From the NCBI RefSeq assembly GCF_003265705.1, contig NW_020313157.1, positions 1,030,833-1,094,832 on the forward strand: a stretch of 64,000 nucleotides of DNA. The letters run 5' to 3'. The notes under the pieces are model-generated. The model made no database searches. It was not told the origin of the DNA and saw only the letters and a list, made by a program, of their open reading frames with translations. This DNA is from Callorhinus ursinus. Its lineage: Eukaryota; Chordata; Mammalia; Carnivora; Otariidae. The position numbers were made by a program, and so were the translations under genes. Positions 22,341 to 33,320 of the stretch are shown one piece after another (positions within the stretch are counted from its first letter, which is position 1; each line of letters begins with the position of its first letter).

Positions 22341-23205
22341 ATCAGCAGATAGCCAGCCACTTTGCCACAGTACCCTTTAATATTTTCAGGAAGCAATTTC
22401 CCAATACCCATGAGATCTTTGCTCTTGCTCAACACCCCCTACCCCACACACTAGAGGAATGTCATCCTTCCATCTAGTGTAAACTTCCAAAGTTAACAGT
22501 AAAAAATTACTGCCTTTCTTATTTAGCAGAAAAGATATCCTCCCACATAGGGGGAATTCAGTCACTACCTCCCTTACCCTATCAATAAAAATAGAACAAT
22601 CCTTCCTTTAGCTGGCATTTCCTCCTGGTTTTTGTTCCAACAGGGTTCTAAGTACCCTTTTATGTTCGTACAAAAAAAAAAAAATACACAGACACCAAAA
22701 TAGGAGAGAAAACTATACAATTGGTAACGTCCTCAAGTTTCTAGGACCTTCATGGGAATGTACAGTTGAGAGTATATTTCAATTTGAAGAAAATATAAAT
22801 ACACAAGGACCAAACAACATGTATGTGCTTAATCAAGCACATAATTGCTTTTAGACACTAGGGTATAATTATCTTTATCAGAGTTATGATATGATATAGA
22901 GAAAATGATTCCCCAGAAATAAAATTAGGCTGTGTCTTTCTAAAGGCAGATTTTAAAGAAAGTATCAAAATCTGGCCTGATCACCTTGGGGGAAGTCCCA
23001 AGCATGTCTCAAAGTGATTCCTGTTGCTGGTTTTTGAGAGAAGATATGGATGGGAAACCTTGCCAAACCAAGATCTACCCTTTTAGGCAGATGGCCACCT
23101 TTATCACACAGCACAGCACTCTTGTTTCTGGTCTCAAAGGCTTGACACAGAGCTGGCACTGGTGAGAAAATACCGTAAAAGCAGAAAGCACCCAACCTGT
23201 TCACA
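22341..23205. other. Unique noncoding sequence
   Basis: A13 tract at 22672-22684; otherwise nothing recognised. Confidence 0.4.
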
Positions 23206-23291
23206 TGAGCGGACCTGGGTAGAGCTACAGTGAAAGGCATGCTGGATGTGAGCGGACCTGGGTAGAGCTCCAGTGAAAGGCATGCTGGATG
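23206..23291 (+). repeat. 43-bp tandem duplication, two copies
   Basis: Unit starts tgagcggacctgggtagag and ends catgctggatg. Copies 23206-23248 and 23249-23291 differ at a single base (gctacag against gctccag). The 91-codon minus frame at 22965-23240 covers copy 1 only and is not a recognised gene. Confidence 0.96.
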
Positions 23292-23309
23292 CGAACGATG
23301 TGCATTATT

Positions 23310-23430
23310 TCAGTTACACCAGAGGTGCCAACAGTAACCCCATTCTACACACAAGGAAACGGATCCTAAGAAGTAATCCCACAGATAACAAGCAGCAGAG
23401 TCAAAACTAAATGCAAAAACTTCCTGAGTA
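23310..23430 (-). mobile_element. MIR SINE fragment
   Basis: Reverse MIR blocks accccattctacacacaaggaaac and acagataacaagcagcagagtc. Confidence 0.55.
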
Positions 23431-24499
23431 TATAGCTCAAGCATTAGCCTCCCCAGTCATAGTCTGCCTGCTGAAGAGTTAAAATTCTCACGAAGGAAAA
23501 GGAGATTCACAGACAAGACGTGAGAGAGGCATTGGCCAGGAGACAATTATACCAGCTGTCTCAACACCAATGGAAGGCGTCTTTTAGAAACAAGCGAACC
23601 GAGTGAGAGCAGACCCTGGAGGAACACGAAATGTGCCTTGCATGCATTCATCTGCTGTCCTTCAGGACACCTAGCCCATCAGTGCCTGAAAAAAGGACAG
23701 CTGCGGGACTGTCCCTGTGATGCCAGTGGGTGTCACTGCCTCCCCGCGGTGCTCAGAAGGGAATCTGCAGCAAAGAGTGGAGGACGGCATGCTAAACCTC
23801 TCACTCTCCCTGCAGCTGCACTCCACGCTCATGTCTTCTCCACTAACTTCCCCTTTCCTGAGGTGTGTCACGCTGTGCCTGTCACAGAGCAGGCCATCTA
23901 CCTGAGCTGGTGACCATCGCCATCGGTGACATTACTCATGGTGTTACTAGCTCTCCAAACACGCTGCTTCCTTTCAGAGGTCATGCTACACTTAGAATGA
24001 AAGTAAGACAGATGGCAAGATGCAGGATTATCAGTGATCTGGATTCAGAGTAAAATGAATTTGTAAAGCCTTTCCTAAGTCACAGCATGCTCCAAACCTG
24101 ATCTGTGTGAATGGCCGACTTCCCCCAGTCCTTTTACTTAAGAGACAAGCCAGGGTAAGGTAACATCTTTAAAGAAACTCCTCAAAGTGGACAGAGCCCC
24201 AGCCTGGAGCAGGAAAGCGCCATCTTTCTAGGGGGGAAGAGTCTGGTGTCTGAAGCAGCGTTCAGCAAGGGACATGTGTGACAGCCAGAGCTACCCCACC
24301 ATGCTCCATGTCTGCTTTAATGCCAACTACTCAAAGGGCACTGTCTCCATCCACATGACAGTGATGATGACGTCTAGGGTAATGGGTCTCTCTCTTTCCA
24401 GTATCAGCTCTCTAAGGGGATCAAGGGGAAATTGAAGCACTGTCCTGTTTCTGTAGAAAGGCAGAGTGTTGACCTACTCTCTAAATAGAGTGACGCCCC
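23431..24499. other. Unique, moderately GC-rich noncoding sequence
   Basis: This is the most GC-rich unique stretch. Overlapping frames on both strands (23638-23913 plus, 23671-23871 minus) have no signature, splice context or domain I recognise, so I do not call an exon. Confidence 0.4.
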
Positions 24500-24617
24500 C
24501 ACCTAGACTTAAGCACAAGATCCCTGAGGGAAGGTATTTATTTTGTTCACTGCTAAGTCCCCAGTACCGCGCTACAGATACGGTAGGCACTTAATAAACA
24601 TTTATTGTATTAACCTC
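24500..24617 (+). mobile_element. LINE L2, 3' terminus
   Basis: Sense L2 end: agatccctgagggaaggtatttattttgttcactgctaagtccccagtaccg, then taggcacttaataaacatttattg. Confidence 0.8.
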
Positions 24618-24723
24618 CATGGAAGCCAAAGAAAGAAGTTGTAAAAATTCAGTGTCTATCTGGGGAAGAACTAGCAATAATGTCTGGGTATGGTTCATGC
24701 TAAATAGTGTTGTAATGGATTAG

Positions 24724-24825
24724 ATGTGTATGTGTGTGCATGTATACACATGTATATGAGTATGCATATATATATTAAGTATATATGTGTGTATATATAA
24801 ATCAGATGTGTTATATATACATTTA
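24724..24825. repeat. TG/TA low-complexity sequence
   Basis: Mixed (TG)n and (TA)n without a long perfect run. Confidence 0.75.
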
Positions 24826-24902
24826 GAGCAGGGCAGAGTCTGTCAGATAAGAGCCCAATCAAAGCTAAACATTCTTATTATTTTCAGATGTACCGTTGTT
24901 GT

Positions 24903-25002
24903 TTTTTTTTTAAGTAAGCTCTATGCCCAATGTGGGCCTTGAACTCACAACCCCAAGGTCAAGAGTTGCACATTCTACCAACTAAACCAGCCAGGAACCC
25001 CT
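24903..25002 (-). mobile_element. Short CAN-SINE-related element
   Basis: Reverse head-only form: T-rich start, taagctctatgcccaatgtgg, cttgaactcacaacccc, and aaccagccaggaacccc at the head. Confidence 0.82.
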
Positions 25003-25093
25003 CATGTGTACAGTTTTGATTCTGTAAGTTTATTTTAAAAAATTTAACCTTTCCCATTTAAAAAGTAAAACATATTTATTAAAGAAAATGTGC

Positions 25094-25271
25094 GGGGCAC
25101 CCGGGTGGCTCAGTCGGTTAAGCATTTGCCTTCAGCTCAGGTCATGATCCCAGGGTCCTGGGATCCACCTGTGATGGGCTCCCTACTCAATGGGGAGCCT
25201 GCTTCTTCTCTCTACTCCCCCACCCTCATGCTCTCTCTCTCTCTCTCTCTCAAATACATAAAATCTTTAAA
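25094..25271 (+). mobile_element. CAN-SINE
   Basis: Sense copy from ggggcacccgggtggctcag through the CT-rich body to aaatctttaaaa. Flanked by aaaatgtgc at 25085-25093 and 25272-25280. A third copy of the same site follows the neighbouring L1. Confidence 0.94.
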
Positions 25272-25284
25272 AAAATGTGCAAAA

Positions 25285-25578
25285 CTACTGGGTATTTACC
25301 ACAAAGATACAAATGTGGGGATCCGAAGGGGTACGTGCGCCCCAATGTTTATAGCAGCAATGTCCACAATAGCCAAACTGTGGAAAGAGCCAAGCTGTCC
25401 ATCAACAGATGAGTGGATAAAGAAGATGTGGTATATATACACAATGGAATATTATGCAGCCATCAAAAGCAATGAGATCTTGCCATTTGCAACAACGTGG
25501 ATGGAACTGGAGGGTGTTATGCTGAGTGAAATAAGTCAATCAGAGAAAGACATGTATCATATGACCTCACTGATATGA
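25285..25578 (+). pseudogene. L1 ORF2, last 97 codons only
   Basis: A 5'-truncated end of ORF2 running from LLGIYHKD to HMTSLI and a TGA. The cysteine motif lies upstream of the truncation and is absent. By chance the frame is open leftwards through the adjacent SINE to an ATG at 25090, giving a 162-codon SINE-L1 chimeric frame; there is no evidence that it is expressed. The copy cannot make functional protein. Confidence 0.9.
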
Positions 25579-25630
25579 GGAAATCTTAATCTCAGGAAAC
25601 AAACTGAAGGTTGCTGGAGTGGTGGGGGGT

Positions 25631-25730
25631 NNNNNNNNNNNNNNNNNNNNNNNNNNNNNNNNNNNNNNNNNNNNNNNNNNNNNNNNNNNNNNNNNNNNNN
25701 NNNNNNNNNNNNNNNNNNNNNNNNNNNNNN
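25631..25730. other. Assembly gap of 100 N
   Basis: Exactly 100 Ns, a conventional placeholder. Aligning both sides to the first L1 (1123 and 1261) predicts about 137 missing bases. Frames translated across it are meaningless. Confidence 0.97.
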
Positions 25731-26015
25731 GAAAAAGAAGATAGCAGGAGGGGAAGAATGAAGGGGGGTAAGTCGGAAGGGGAGACGAACCATGAGAGAC
25801 GATGGACTCTGAAAAACAAACTGAGGGTTCTAGAGGGGAGGGGGGTGGGGGGATGGGTTAGCCTGGTGATGGGTATTAAGGAAGGCACATTCTGTGTGGA
25901 GCACTGGGTGTTATGCACAAACAATGAATCATGGAACACTACATCAAAAACTAATGATGTAATGTATGGTGATTAACATAACAATAAAAAATAAAAAATA
26001 AAAAAATGTGCAAAA

Positions 26016-26540
26016 TACACAATTAAATATTCAACAACTTGTGAGTGTCATGGACTTATTTTGTATCCCATACAGAGTTTAATATAGATCAGTTACTTTA
26101 ATATTCATTATAAAATTAAACACTGCTACAAAATGGTTAAATAAATGATGTCAAGTCCCCACTATGTGTCGGGATGCAACATTTTGAAAGAAGGCAGTAG
26201 ACATTTATGGACTAACAAACAAAGGGCCCAGGACACCTGCTAAGTGCGCATTTGAATAAAAATACACTGTGTATCATTTCATTTATATTTGAGTGAAATA
26301 TACTTGTACATGCAATGTAAAGCCATAAAAAATGTGCAAGGCTATCACCAAACTGTTAACAGGGGTGAGGAGTAGCATTGTGTTATTTGTATATAAAATT
26401 ATAATAATCTATAATCATAATAAGTGATTAATAAAACTATTAAAATTTGTGAAAACTGAGAAAAGAAAAATTATCCTCAATCAGACCTCCCATAATAATG
26501 ACTAATTTTTTTTTTACATATCCTATTTTATAAACTCATT
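26016..26540. other. AT-rich sequence with a possible old LINE tail
   Basis: The part at 26290-26450 (caccaaactgttaacaggggtgagg, then AT-rich) resembles the 3' tail of an old L1. Otherwise nothing recognised. Confidence 0.3.
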
Positions 26541-26600
26541 TGAGGAATGTTTATTGAATGCCTGCAATGGGCCCAGCACTCCATAGGTGCATTCCTCCTT
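26541..26600 (-). mobile_element. L2 or MIR 3' end fragment
   Basis: aatgtttattgaatgcctgcaatgggcccagcact matches the reversed common L2/MIR terminal region. Too short to separate the two. Confidence 0.45.
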
Positions 26601-26654
26601 CTTCTGTGTAATAAATATTTCCTGACAAGACCTTTCTCCCTAGTCAATCAATTT

Positions 26655-26855
26655 TTTTGTAAAGATTTTATTTATTTATTTGACAGAGAGACACAGCAAG
26701 AGAAGGAACACAAGCAGAGGGAGTGGGAGAGGGAGAAGCAGGTTTCCCGCCAAGCAGGGAGCCTGATGCAGGGCTTGATCCCAGGACCCTGGGATCATGA
26801 CCTGAGCCGAAGGCAGACGCTTAACGACTGAGCCACCCAGGCGCGCCCCCCCCCC
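26655..26855 (-). mobile_element. CAN-SINE, young
   Basis: Complete minus-strand copy with well kept promoter boxes and a C10 run at the head (26846-26855). Perfect 13-bp target-site duplication agtcaatcaattt at 26642-26654 and 26856-26868. Confidence 0.97.
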
Positions 26856-26868
26856 AGTCAATCAATTT

Positions 26869-28979
26869 AATGAGGCATGCCTCCAGGAGGCTTAGGAGAA
26901 CCCCAAGATTCTCCATAACGAGCAGATGATCGGTAAGGATTCTTAAAGTATTGGCAAGCAATAGGTCACTGATTATCTCAATCAACCCCCCCTCCCTCCT
27001 CCACCACGTCAACACACATACCCCCTACCTCTTAGTTCATTAAAGCATAAAGACTTGAGTCAGGAAAGAAAATGCACTGGAAACATACACAGTATAAAAA
27101 GTACTCAGAGCCCTAGGACTAGGCCATAGATCATGGCTGTGAGATATCGATTCCTGATAGGAATGACCTCCCAGGGTTAGAATGCTCCATTTTCTCTGGA
27201 ATGCTGCCCTCCCACCCCTGGCATCTCTTGCAGGGCATCCTCCCTATTTCTTTTTGCCCTCCAGTCCTGCCCAGGTTCTTGCGGCCCTCAGAGCCCCTCA
27301 TATTACTAAGGGGAAGAGCCTCTGACAATTTCTGAAGAGGCCTTGTGGGAATAGACCCCTTTTGTTTGCAGTTATCAAAACAAATTATGCGCTACATGCC
27401 TGAGATGATGTTGACTCCAAGATGTCTTCCCTGGAGTCCCGCAGACTCACAAATGTGAATTCCAGTCTTTTGTAGTATAAAGGCCAATCAAAAGCACACA
27501 CTGATCTGAATAGAGCCTGCCCCTTAACGATTCCTGGGGGAGTCTATATTTAAAGTACAATAACATTATTCTGAGAACGGGGTGCTCAGTGCCCCTGAAT
27601 AAGAAGCTATAATAGTCATGTAATCAATGGTCCTGGAAGATTAGCATCTAACTGTTCAGAATCTCTTCCTTCTCCCCACCCCACCCTTAACCAAGACGAC
27701 CATCAAGGACAGTAGTTCAAAGCTAATTGAGTTTTAAACGTAAAATAGTTATAATAATCAAAGAAAAAAATATTAGCTATTGCCACACTTAAACAAATGC
27801 CACATGGCACATAAATTCTGCCATCTGCTTTAACTTTTCCTGAGTAGGAAGTTGGCAGATACTGCATAATATCTACATATGACTGATAATTTTTAGCCAA
27901 GTCTAAATAAAAAGGTGCTTTGTCTTCATGTGCTGCTTAAAAAGCTAGAGATACATAAGATTAACAATAAAACATGCTTTCAATGTTTACTTCTCCCATT
28001 TAAGATATATATCTAAATTATACATACATATTTATGTGTGTGTTTATATAGATATTTTGAAATATATCTATATTACACAGTAAACTATATACTTTTTTAG
28101 TCTTGAGTGCAAACTTAGTGATGTTATACATTTCGATCTTTTGTATGGAAAATATTCCATCTTATCTGTTTTGATGTGTTCCAGGAGAGGCCTAAAGTAC
28201 AAGGCCTTGCTTATACAGAGTGCACTGAGAGGTAAAGCAATAAAAGCACTCATTTTCAGAAGGAAAGTGTATCTTACAGTGAAGGGGGTCCAATACACAG
28301 TGGAGATAATTTGTACAAACCGGAAAAAAAAAATCCATGGTCAATGAAATCGTGTCCTTGTAGAACACTTGAAGTTTCCTAATATATGATGGAATTAGTA
28401 TAGTCAGATTTCATTGAAGCACATGGCTCGGCGGTCCATTATTTAAACAGCTCTGTCAGTCATGAAAGAATACTTCAAGTGCATGACAACAAAATGCTAT
28501 CAATACTGAAGGTCGTCCTCTAAATCAGAAGGGAATGCAAGGGTTTCCTAACGACTTCTTCTCAAACAAATTACCGGGAGGCTGAACCAAAATGAATTTT
28601 ATTATTGAGGACAAGTGAATTGTACAGTACTTATAGCAAACACATTAGAAGATTAAAATTGATTGAAGGAGATTGGATTTGAAAAGATATAAATAGGGAA
28701 GACATGAAAAAAATCTGCTCAAAGTGAACTTATGAAAACTGCAGTAGAATTCAGCCACTGGCCAATCACTTTCGGGAAGAGATGCTTTGGTTTTCTCTGG
28801 AGAGGGAAGTGAGGATCCTGGATTCTGGATGGTGGTGAAGGTTACTGCACAGATGTGCTGAGGCTGCAGGATAAGCACCCATAGAAAACAGACAGCATGG
28901 ACATATATGGTGGACAGAGTCCCTGTGGCAAAAATTAGGCTTCATGTGGTCACTATGTGACCTATTTGCAGTTTACCAA
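26869..28979. other. Unique noncoding sequence
   Basis: About 2.1 kb without a recognised transposable element. TA-rich low complexity at 28005-28080. All open frames are under 80 codons. Confidence 0.45.
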
Positions 28980-29094
28980 AGGAAGTTGAGCTTGATTCCA
29001 CCTCGAAGGTCTGACTAGGGCTGTCCAATCCATTCAAAGACAGCTGAGGAGAGCACAAATCACTCCCACACTCATTAGCCATGGGACAGTCCAA

Positions 29095-29260
29095 ATAAAA
29101 CAAGACAACACTTCCTAAGTGCAACTCTATGAGGTAGGTACTAATAGTAGCTCCATTTGATAGCACAGAATACTGAGGTCAGAGAAGCACAAAAAGTATC
29201 CCCTGTTCACATGGATACCAAGAGGCAGAGACGGTGTTCAAAGTTGGGCTGCCAACAGCA
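29095..29260 (-). mobile_element. MIR SINE
   Basis: Reverse MIR: ctatgaggtaggtactaatagtagctcc, ctgaggtcagagaagcac, and gaggcagagacggtgttcaaa. Confidence 0.7.
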
Positions 29261-29303
29261 GGATCTGTGTTTTTAAATACTGTATTTTAAGACTTGGTCT
29301 TAG

Positions 29304-29502
29304 TAGGGGCACCTGGGTGGCTCAGTAGTTAAGCATCTGCCTTCAGCTCAGGTCATGATCCCAGGGTCCTGGGATGGAGCCCCGAGTTGGGCTCCCTGCT
29401 CCGCGGGAAGTCTGCTTCTCCCTCTCCCACTCCCCCTGCTTGTGTTCCCTCTCTCTCTGTCTCTCTCTGTCAAATAAATAAATAAAATCTTAAAAAAAAA
29501 AA
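29304..29502 (+). mobile_element. CAN-SINE
   Basis: Full-length sense copy with tail caaataaataaataaaatc and A13. Target-site duplication aagacttggtcttag at 29289-29303 against aagactcggtcttag at 29503-29517 (one mismatch). Confidence 0.96.
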
Positions 29503-29699
29503 AAGACTCGGTCTTAGGAATCAAACCATCCACCCAAATGGGTCCTGGGATGGAAAAGGAAGTAGGGAAGGCTTCTGATATTCTGAGAAGCATGTTCAAT
29601 CCGTCACACTGTTCTGAGAATCTGAACAAGATATATGGTACCACCCTCCAGAATGGCCCTTAATGATATCTTAACCTTAATGATGAGGTAGACCTCATG

Positions 29700-30225
29700 G
29701 TATCCATTATTCTTGTACTGATTCCCCCACATTGGATCATGGTTGGTCTGTGTGGCAGAATACAGCAGAAGTGATAGTATGTCACTCTGAGATTAGGTTA
29801 TAAAAGACCATGACTTCCATTTTAGAATCTCTCTCTCTCTCCCTCCCCCTCCCTCCCTCCCTCCATCCTACACTCCCCACCCCCTTACTCTCAACACTCA
29901 CTCTGGAAAAACCCAGCTGCCAATTCACCAGGACACTCCAGTAGTCATGCAGGGAGGCCCATGTGACAAGGAAGGAACTGAGGCTTGCCAACACCCACAT
30001 GAGTGAGCTAGGAAGTGGATCCTCCAGCCCTCATTTAACAGCTACCCCTGCTGAGAGCTTAACAACAACCTCATGAGGCTCCCTGAGCCAGAACCACCCA
30101 GCTAAGCCGCTCCCAAATTCCTGACCCTCAGAAACGATGTGAGATAATAAATGCTTATTGTTTCAACATACTCATCTTGGGAGTAATTTGTTATGCGGTG
30201 TTAGATAACTAATATAATACATGCT
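29700..30225 (+). mobile_element. Old LTR-like repeat remnant
   Basis: Order of blocks: gtggcagaatacagcagaagtg, ggttataaaagaccatgac, cactcactctgg, ctcaggacactccag-type middle part, cctgaccctcagaaacgatgtgagataataaatg and the terminus taatttgttatgcggtgttagataactaata. Layout fits a MaLR/MLT-like LTR with a TATA-like tataaaag. A (TC)n/(CCCT)n tract interrupts it at 29826-29868. Confidence 0.5.
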
Positions 30226-30374
30226 ATTACCAGCAAAGCTGAGCTCTCAAAGACCTTAAGTAGTGGGGTTTGTTCATAGACTTCAATGCCTAATTCATTC
30301 CTTTATACAGAGCAGTTCAATAAGGTGTCTTAATCAAAACTCCATTCCTGAGAGAGAGAGATAATGTTGTGTGT

Positions 30375-30895
30375 AAATATGTATTCATCTATTAATATTT
30401 TTGAAAATCTACTAGGTGCCAGGTGCTGCTGTAGTGCTGGGATGTGGACACTAAAGAAACAAGGTCTCCTGGGGCGTCTGGGTAGCTCAGCCAGTTAAGC
30501 GTCTGCCTTTGGCTCTAACCCTAACCCACTGTCAGGCTCCCTGCTCAGCAGGGAGTCTGCTTCCCCTCTCCCTCTGCCCCTTGCTCCCCCCTCGTGCTCT
30601 CTCTCTCTCTCTCAAATAAATAAATAAAATCTTAAAAAAAAAGAAACAAGATTTCCTTCCTTGTATTCTAGCAGATAGAGACCGGCAATAAATATGTAGG
30701 TATAAATAAGAAAAGAACAAAGAGATTGTACTATGGAAATAATATAGAACACTGAAATAGGTGATGACCGTGATTCTCTGGATAGAATAGTCATGAAAGG
30801 CCTCCCTGAAGAGGGATATTTGAGAAGAGTCCTGAATGATGAGAAAGGCCCAGCCAAGGAGAGATCTGAAAGGAAAAGACCAAGTAACTTGGCCT
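30375..30895 (-). mobile_element. LINE L2 interrupted by a CAN-SINE
   Basis: Reversed L2 terminus at 30385-30470 (actaggtgccaggtgctgctg), resuming after the SINE at 30658 with L2 blocks such as ggcctccctgaagagggatatttgag and gtcctgaatgatgagaaaggcccagcc. Confidence 0.75.
30471..30639 (+). mobile_element. CAN-SINE with internal replacement
   Basis: Head and body are normal, but the central promoter-box region of roughly 45 bases is replaced by ctaaccctaaccc at about 30515-30527. Target-site duplication aaagaaacaaggtctcct at 30453-30470 against aagaaacaagatttcct at 30641-30657. Confidence 0.93.
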
Positions 30896-31929
30896 CTTCG
30901 ATAGTTGTATCTTCTCTGGTATGACACCTAACATTAGGGCCTCCTGTTCCCCATCTGCACACTTGGGACAATAATAATTTGCCTCATAAGGCAAAGAGAA
31001 TGAAGTGAGAGTCTATATACGAAAAAAAAAAAACTTAAAAATTGAGATGCCACTACTCATTTTTCCCCATTTAAAAATAGCATGACTGCTTTGGTCCAGC
31101 TTTGAAATCACCAAGACTGGGGCAACACTTTCCCCCAAACCAAAGGCAATGCAGGAAAATTTGGACAGCCTGCTGATTTAATAGAATATCAATCTCAAGG
31201 GAAACTAACTCAGTTATAGAACAGTCTGACCATTAATTTCAATGATTTGACTGTGTAATATAATGTTTCAATCCTAGAACACAATTTAAACTGGGACAGG
31301 TAGTCATTACTTAACTTACAGTCTGCAAATTCATCTCCGACATGTCAATTTTTTGTAGTCTATGTTCAAAGACTTGCCAAAAAAGATATGGGGAAAATAT
31401 TTCAAAGTCTATGAAATCTAGCATCTTGATATCAAATAGTGCCTTGACTGCTACTGTAGATAAAAATGGTGATAGAAATTTTTATTAAAACAGTAAGCAA
31501 AGGGTAAGCATGCTTGTCAAACACAGATCCCGCTTCCCATACAGATGAGTGTACGGAGAACAGTGAAGATGACAAATGGAACACAGACTGATTTAGCCTG
31601 TGGGGAAGGGGGTAACAGGGAGAGTAGGAAAAGAGTCAAAACGAGGACCCACTAGTGATACCTTCTAAAGAAAAAGACAAGAAACAAAATAAAATGATAT
31701 TTTGGCAAACAAATGTTTCAAGTAATACTCAAAAAAGAAGCAGCCCACGGTACGAAACTAAAAATTAATTGCCCATTAACTGGGAAAGCATCTGTTGATT
31801 AAGGGATCCAACATCTCAGTCTGGGGACCAACGCAAAGTAAAATTGAGAAAAAAATCAAATTAGATGTATATCAGGATGTCTAGCCACAAAAGTTACACA
31901 GATGAGAATTAAAATACGGTTAGTGCACA
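30896..31929. other. Unique noncoding sequence
   Basis: No recognised repeat except an A13 tract at 31022. 31050-31400 is a possible conserved noncoding stretch. Confidence 0.4.
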
Positions 31930-32400
31930 TCCTAAAAGCACTGCTTCTGGTCTGACTGCACTGGGAATGGACATGTGGTCAGGTGTGGCTATTTCCCATG
32001 ATGCTGTGGGAGGAAATCTTAGTTGCTATTCACTAAAAACTTCTGCTTCTCCCTCAGGGCAGAAGGGGAGACTGTGCTACCTTGCCTGCTTAGATTTAGG
32101 TGCAGGCAAATGTGTTCCTTTGGCTAACGCAATGTGAACAGAGGTGACACATGTCACTTTGGGGTAGAAGCTTTAAGAACCAGTAGGCAATTAACCTTGT
32201 CCTTTCCTTGTCCCAGTAATTGTAGAAGAATGGAAGTGGAGCCCATGACCTCAAGTGAGGGAGAAACAGAACAGCACTACCAGCCAACCCACAGAGGACC
32301 TAGAGAATGTGTGATAAGCAAAAAGTTTAACAATTGTCCTTTTAAGCCACAGAGCTGTTTGTCACTACGGCATGATCTGCCCTGTGCTGACTGATACCCT
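31930..32400 (+). mobile_element. Old LTR-like repeat remnant
   Basis: Shares block order with 10380-10745 and 21390-21780: ctaacgcaatgtgaacagaggtgacacatgtcact, gtagaagctttaagaaccagt, and a terminus cttttaagccacagagctgtttgtcac, ctgactgatac. Confidence 0.55.
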
Positions 32401-32724
32401 TTTTTAGCTACTAATCCTTCTAGTCTCTTTTCACCAGGTGAGGCTTCCAGCATAAGTTAAAGAGGAATTTATTTGACATCTTGGGGTCTCTGGCTATTTG
32501 TATTAGCGTGTTCTATAAGGAGCAATTTTCTGCCATCATCATTCTTCACCTTCCCTTTTGCAAATGCCTTTTGACTTTCAAAAGCAGGTGCTTACTCTGC
32601 ATTTCCCTCAGCACTGTGGACAGGCAAATGCCCCATGTATTTTCATTAAAAACAATAGGATTTTTGATGTATAGATGACGCTTTCTCAAAAACACTGCGG
32701 AGTCTTAGTGCCATTCCAATCACT

Positions 32725-33320
32725 CCTTCACAATGATGTGACGGTTCATACCCTCACCAAGCTTACAATCTTCCCACAAAAGATTAAAGAAGCTGGAACA
32801 ATAAGCAATGAAGCTATGAGAACACAGAGAAGGGATATGGAGCAAAGGTTGGGGAGTGAGGTGGCCAGAGATGGCTTCCAGGGGGTAAAAACAAAACAGA
32901 TGAAGCAAGAAGAGGGGCAAGTGTTGTGGGCAAGCGCTGCAAATGGCTGGAGGAGAGAGAGACAAAGACACTGAGTACAACTGAAGGCTGCTGGGTGTGG
33001 CTGTATTATGGGTGGGGTGGAGAGCGATTCCGCTGGAGGAAGTCAGGAGACAGCTCCTCAAAGCCCTTGAAATCAAGTTAGGCGTGTTGGATTTATCTGA
33101 AGGGGAATGCAGAGCCACTAGATGTGGGGTGACCTAGTTGGGTTTGTTGGCTAAAGAGCCACTGTGAGAATGGCTTGAAGAGGATAAATATACAAAAGAT
33201 AGTGATGCTAGTTACCAGGATATCACAGCAAAAGGTCACAGTGGCCTGGATGCAAGGTGGTGGACGCAAAGACAGAAGAGTAAAGATTTGAGGTATATTT
33301 TGAAGACTGAATTGAAGCGC
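32725..33320 (-). mobile_element. LINE L2
   Basis: Reversed L2 internal sequence: gttggatttatctgaaggggaatgcagagccac, agagccactgtgagaatggc, ggtcacagtggcctggatgcaagg. Low similarity, long collinear run. The 132-codon minus frame at 32720-33118 shows no clear L2 protein motif. Confidence 0.65.

Larger units (their letters stand above)
25285..26001 (+). mobile_element. LINE-1 (carnivore L1), 5'-truncated, contains gap
   Basis: Begins at ctactgggtatttacc, equivalent to base 778 of the first L1, and ends in the same ataacaataaaaaataaaa tail. By eye it is about 96% identical to the first copy over the coding part. Target-site duplication aaaaatgtgcaaaa at 25271-25284 and 26002-26015. One hundred Ns occupy 25631-25730 in its 3' UTR. 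Confidence 0.95.

Noticed and set aside
23638..23913. GC-richer stretch as a coding exon
   Set aside because: Frames on both strands are equally open and no exon signature or known protein is visible.
25557..25976. Frames crossing the N gap
   Set aside because: They are artefacts of translating Ns inside an L1 3' UTR.
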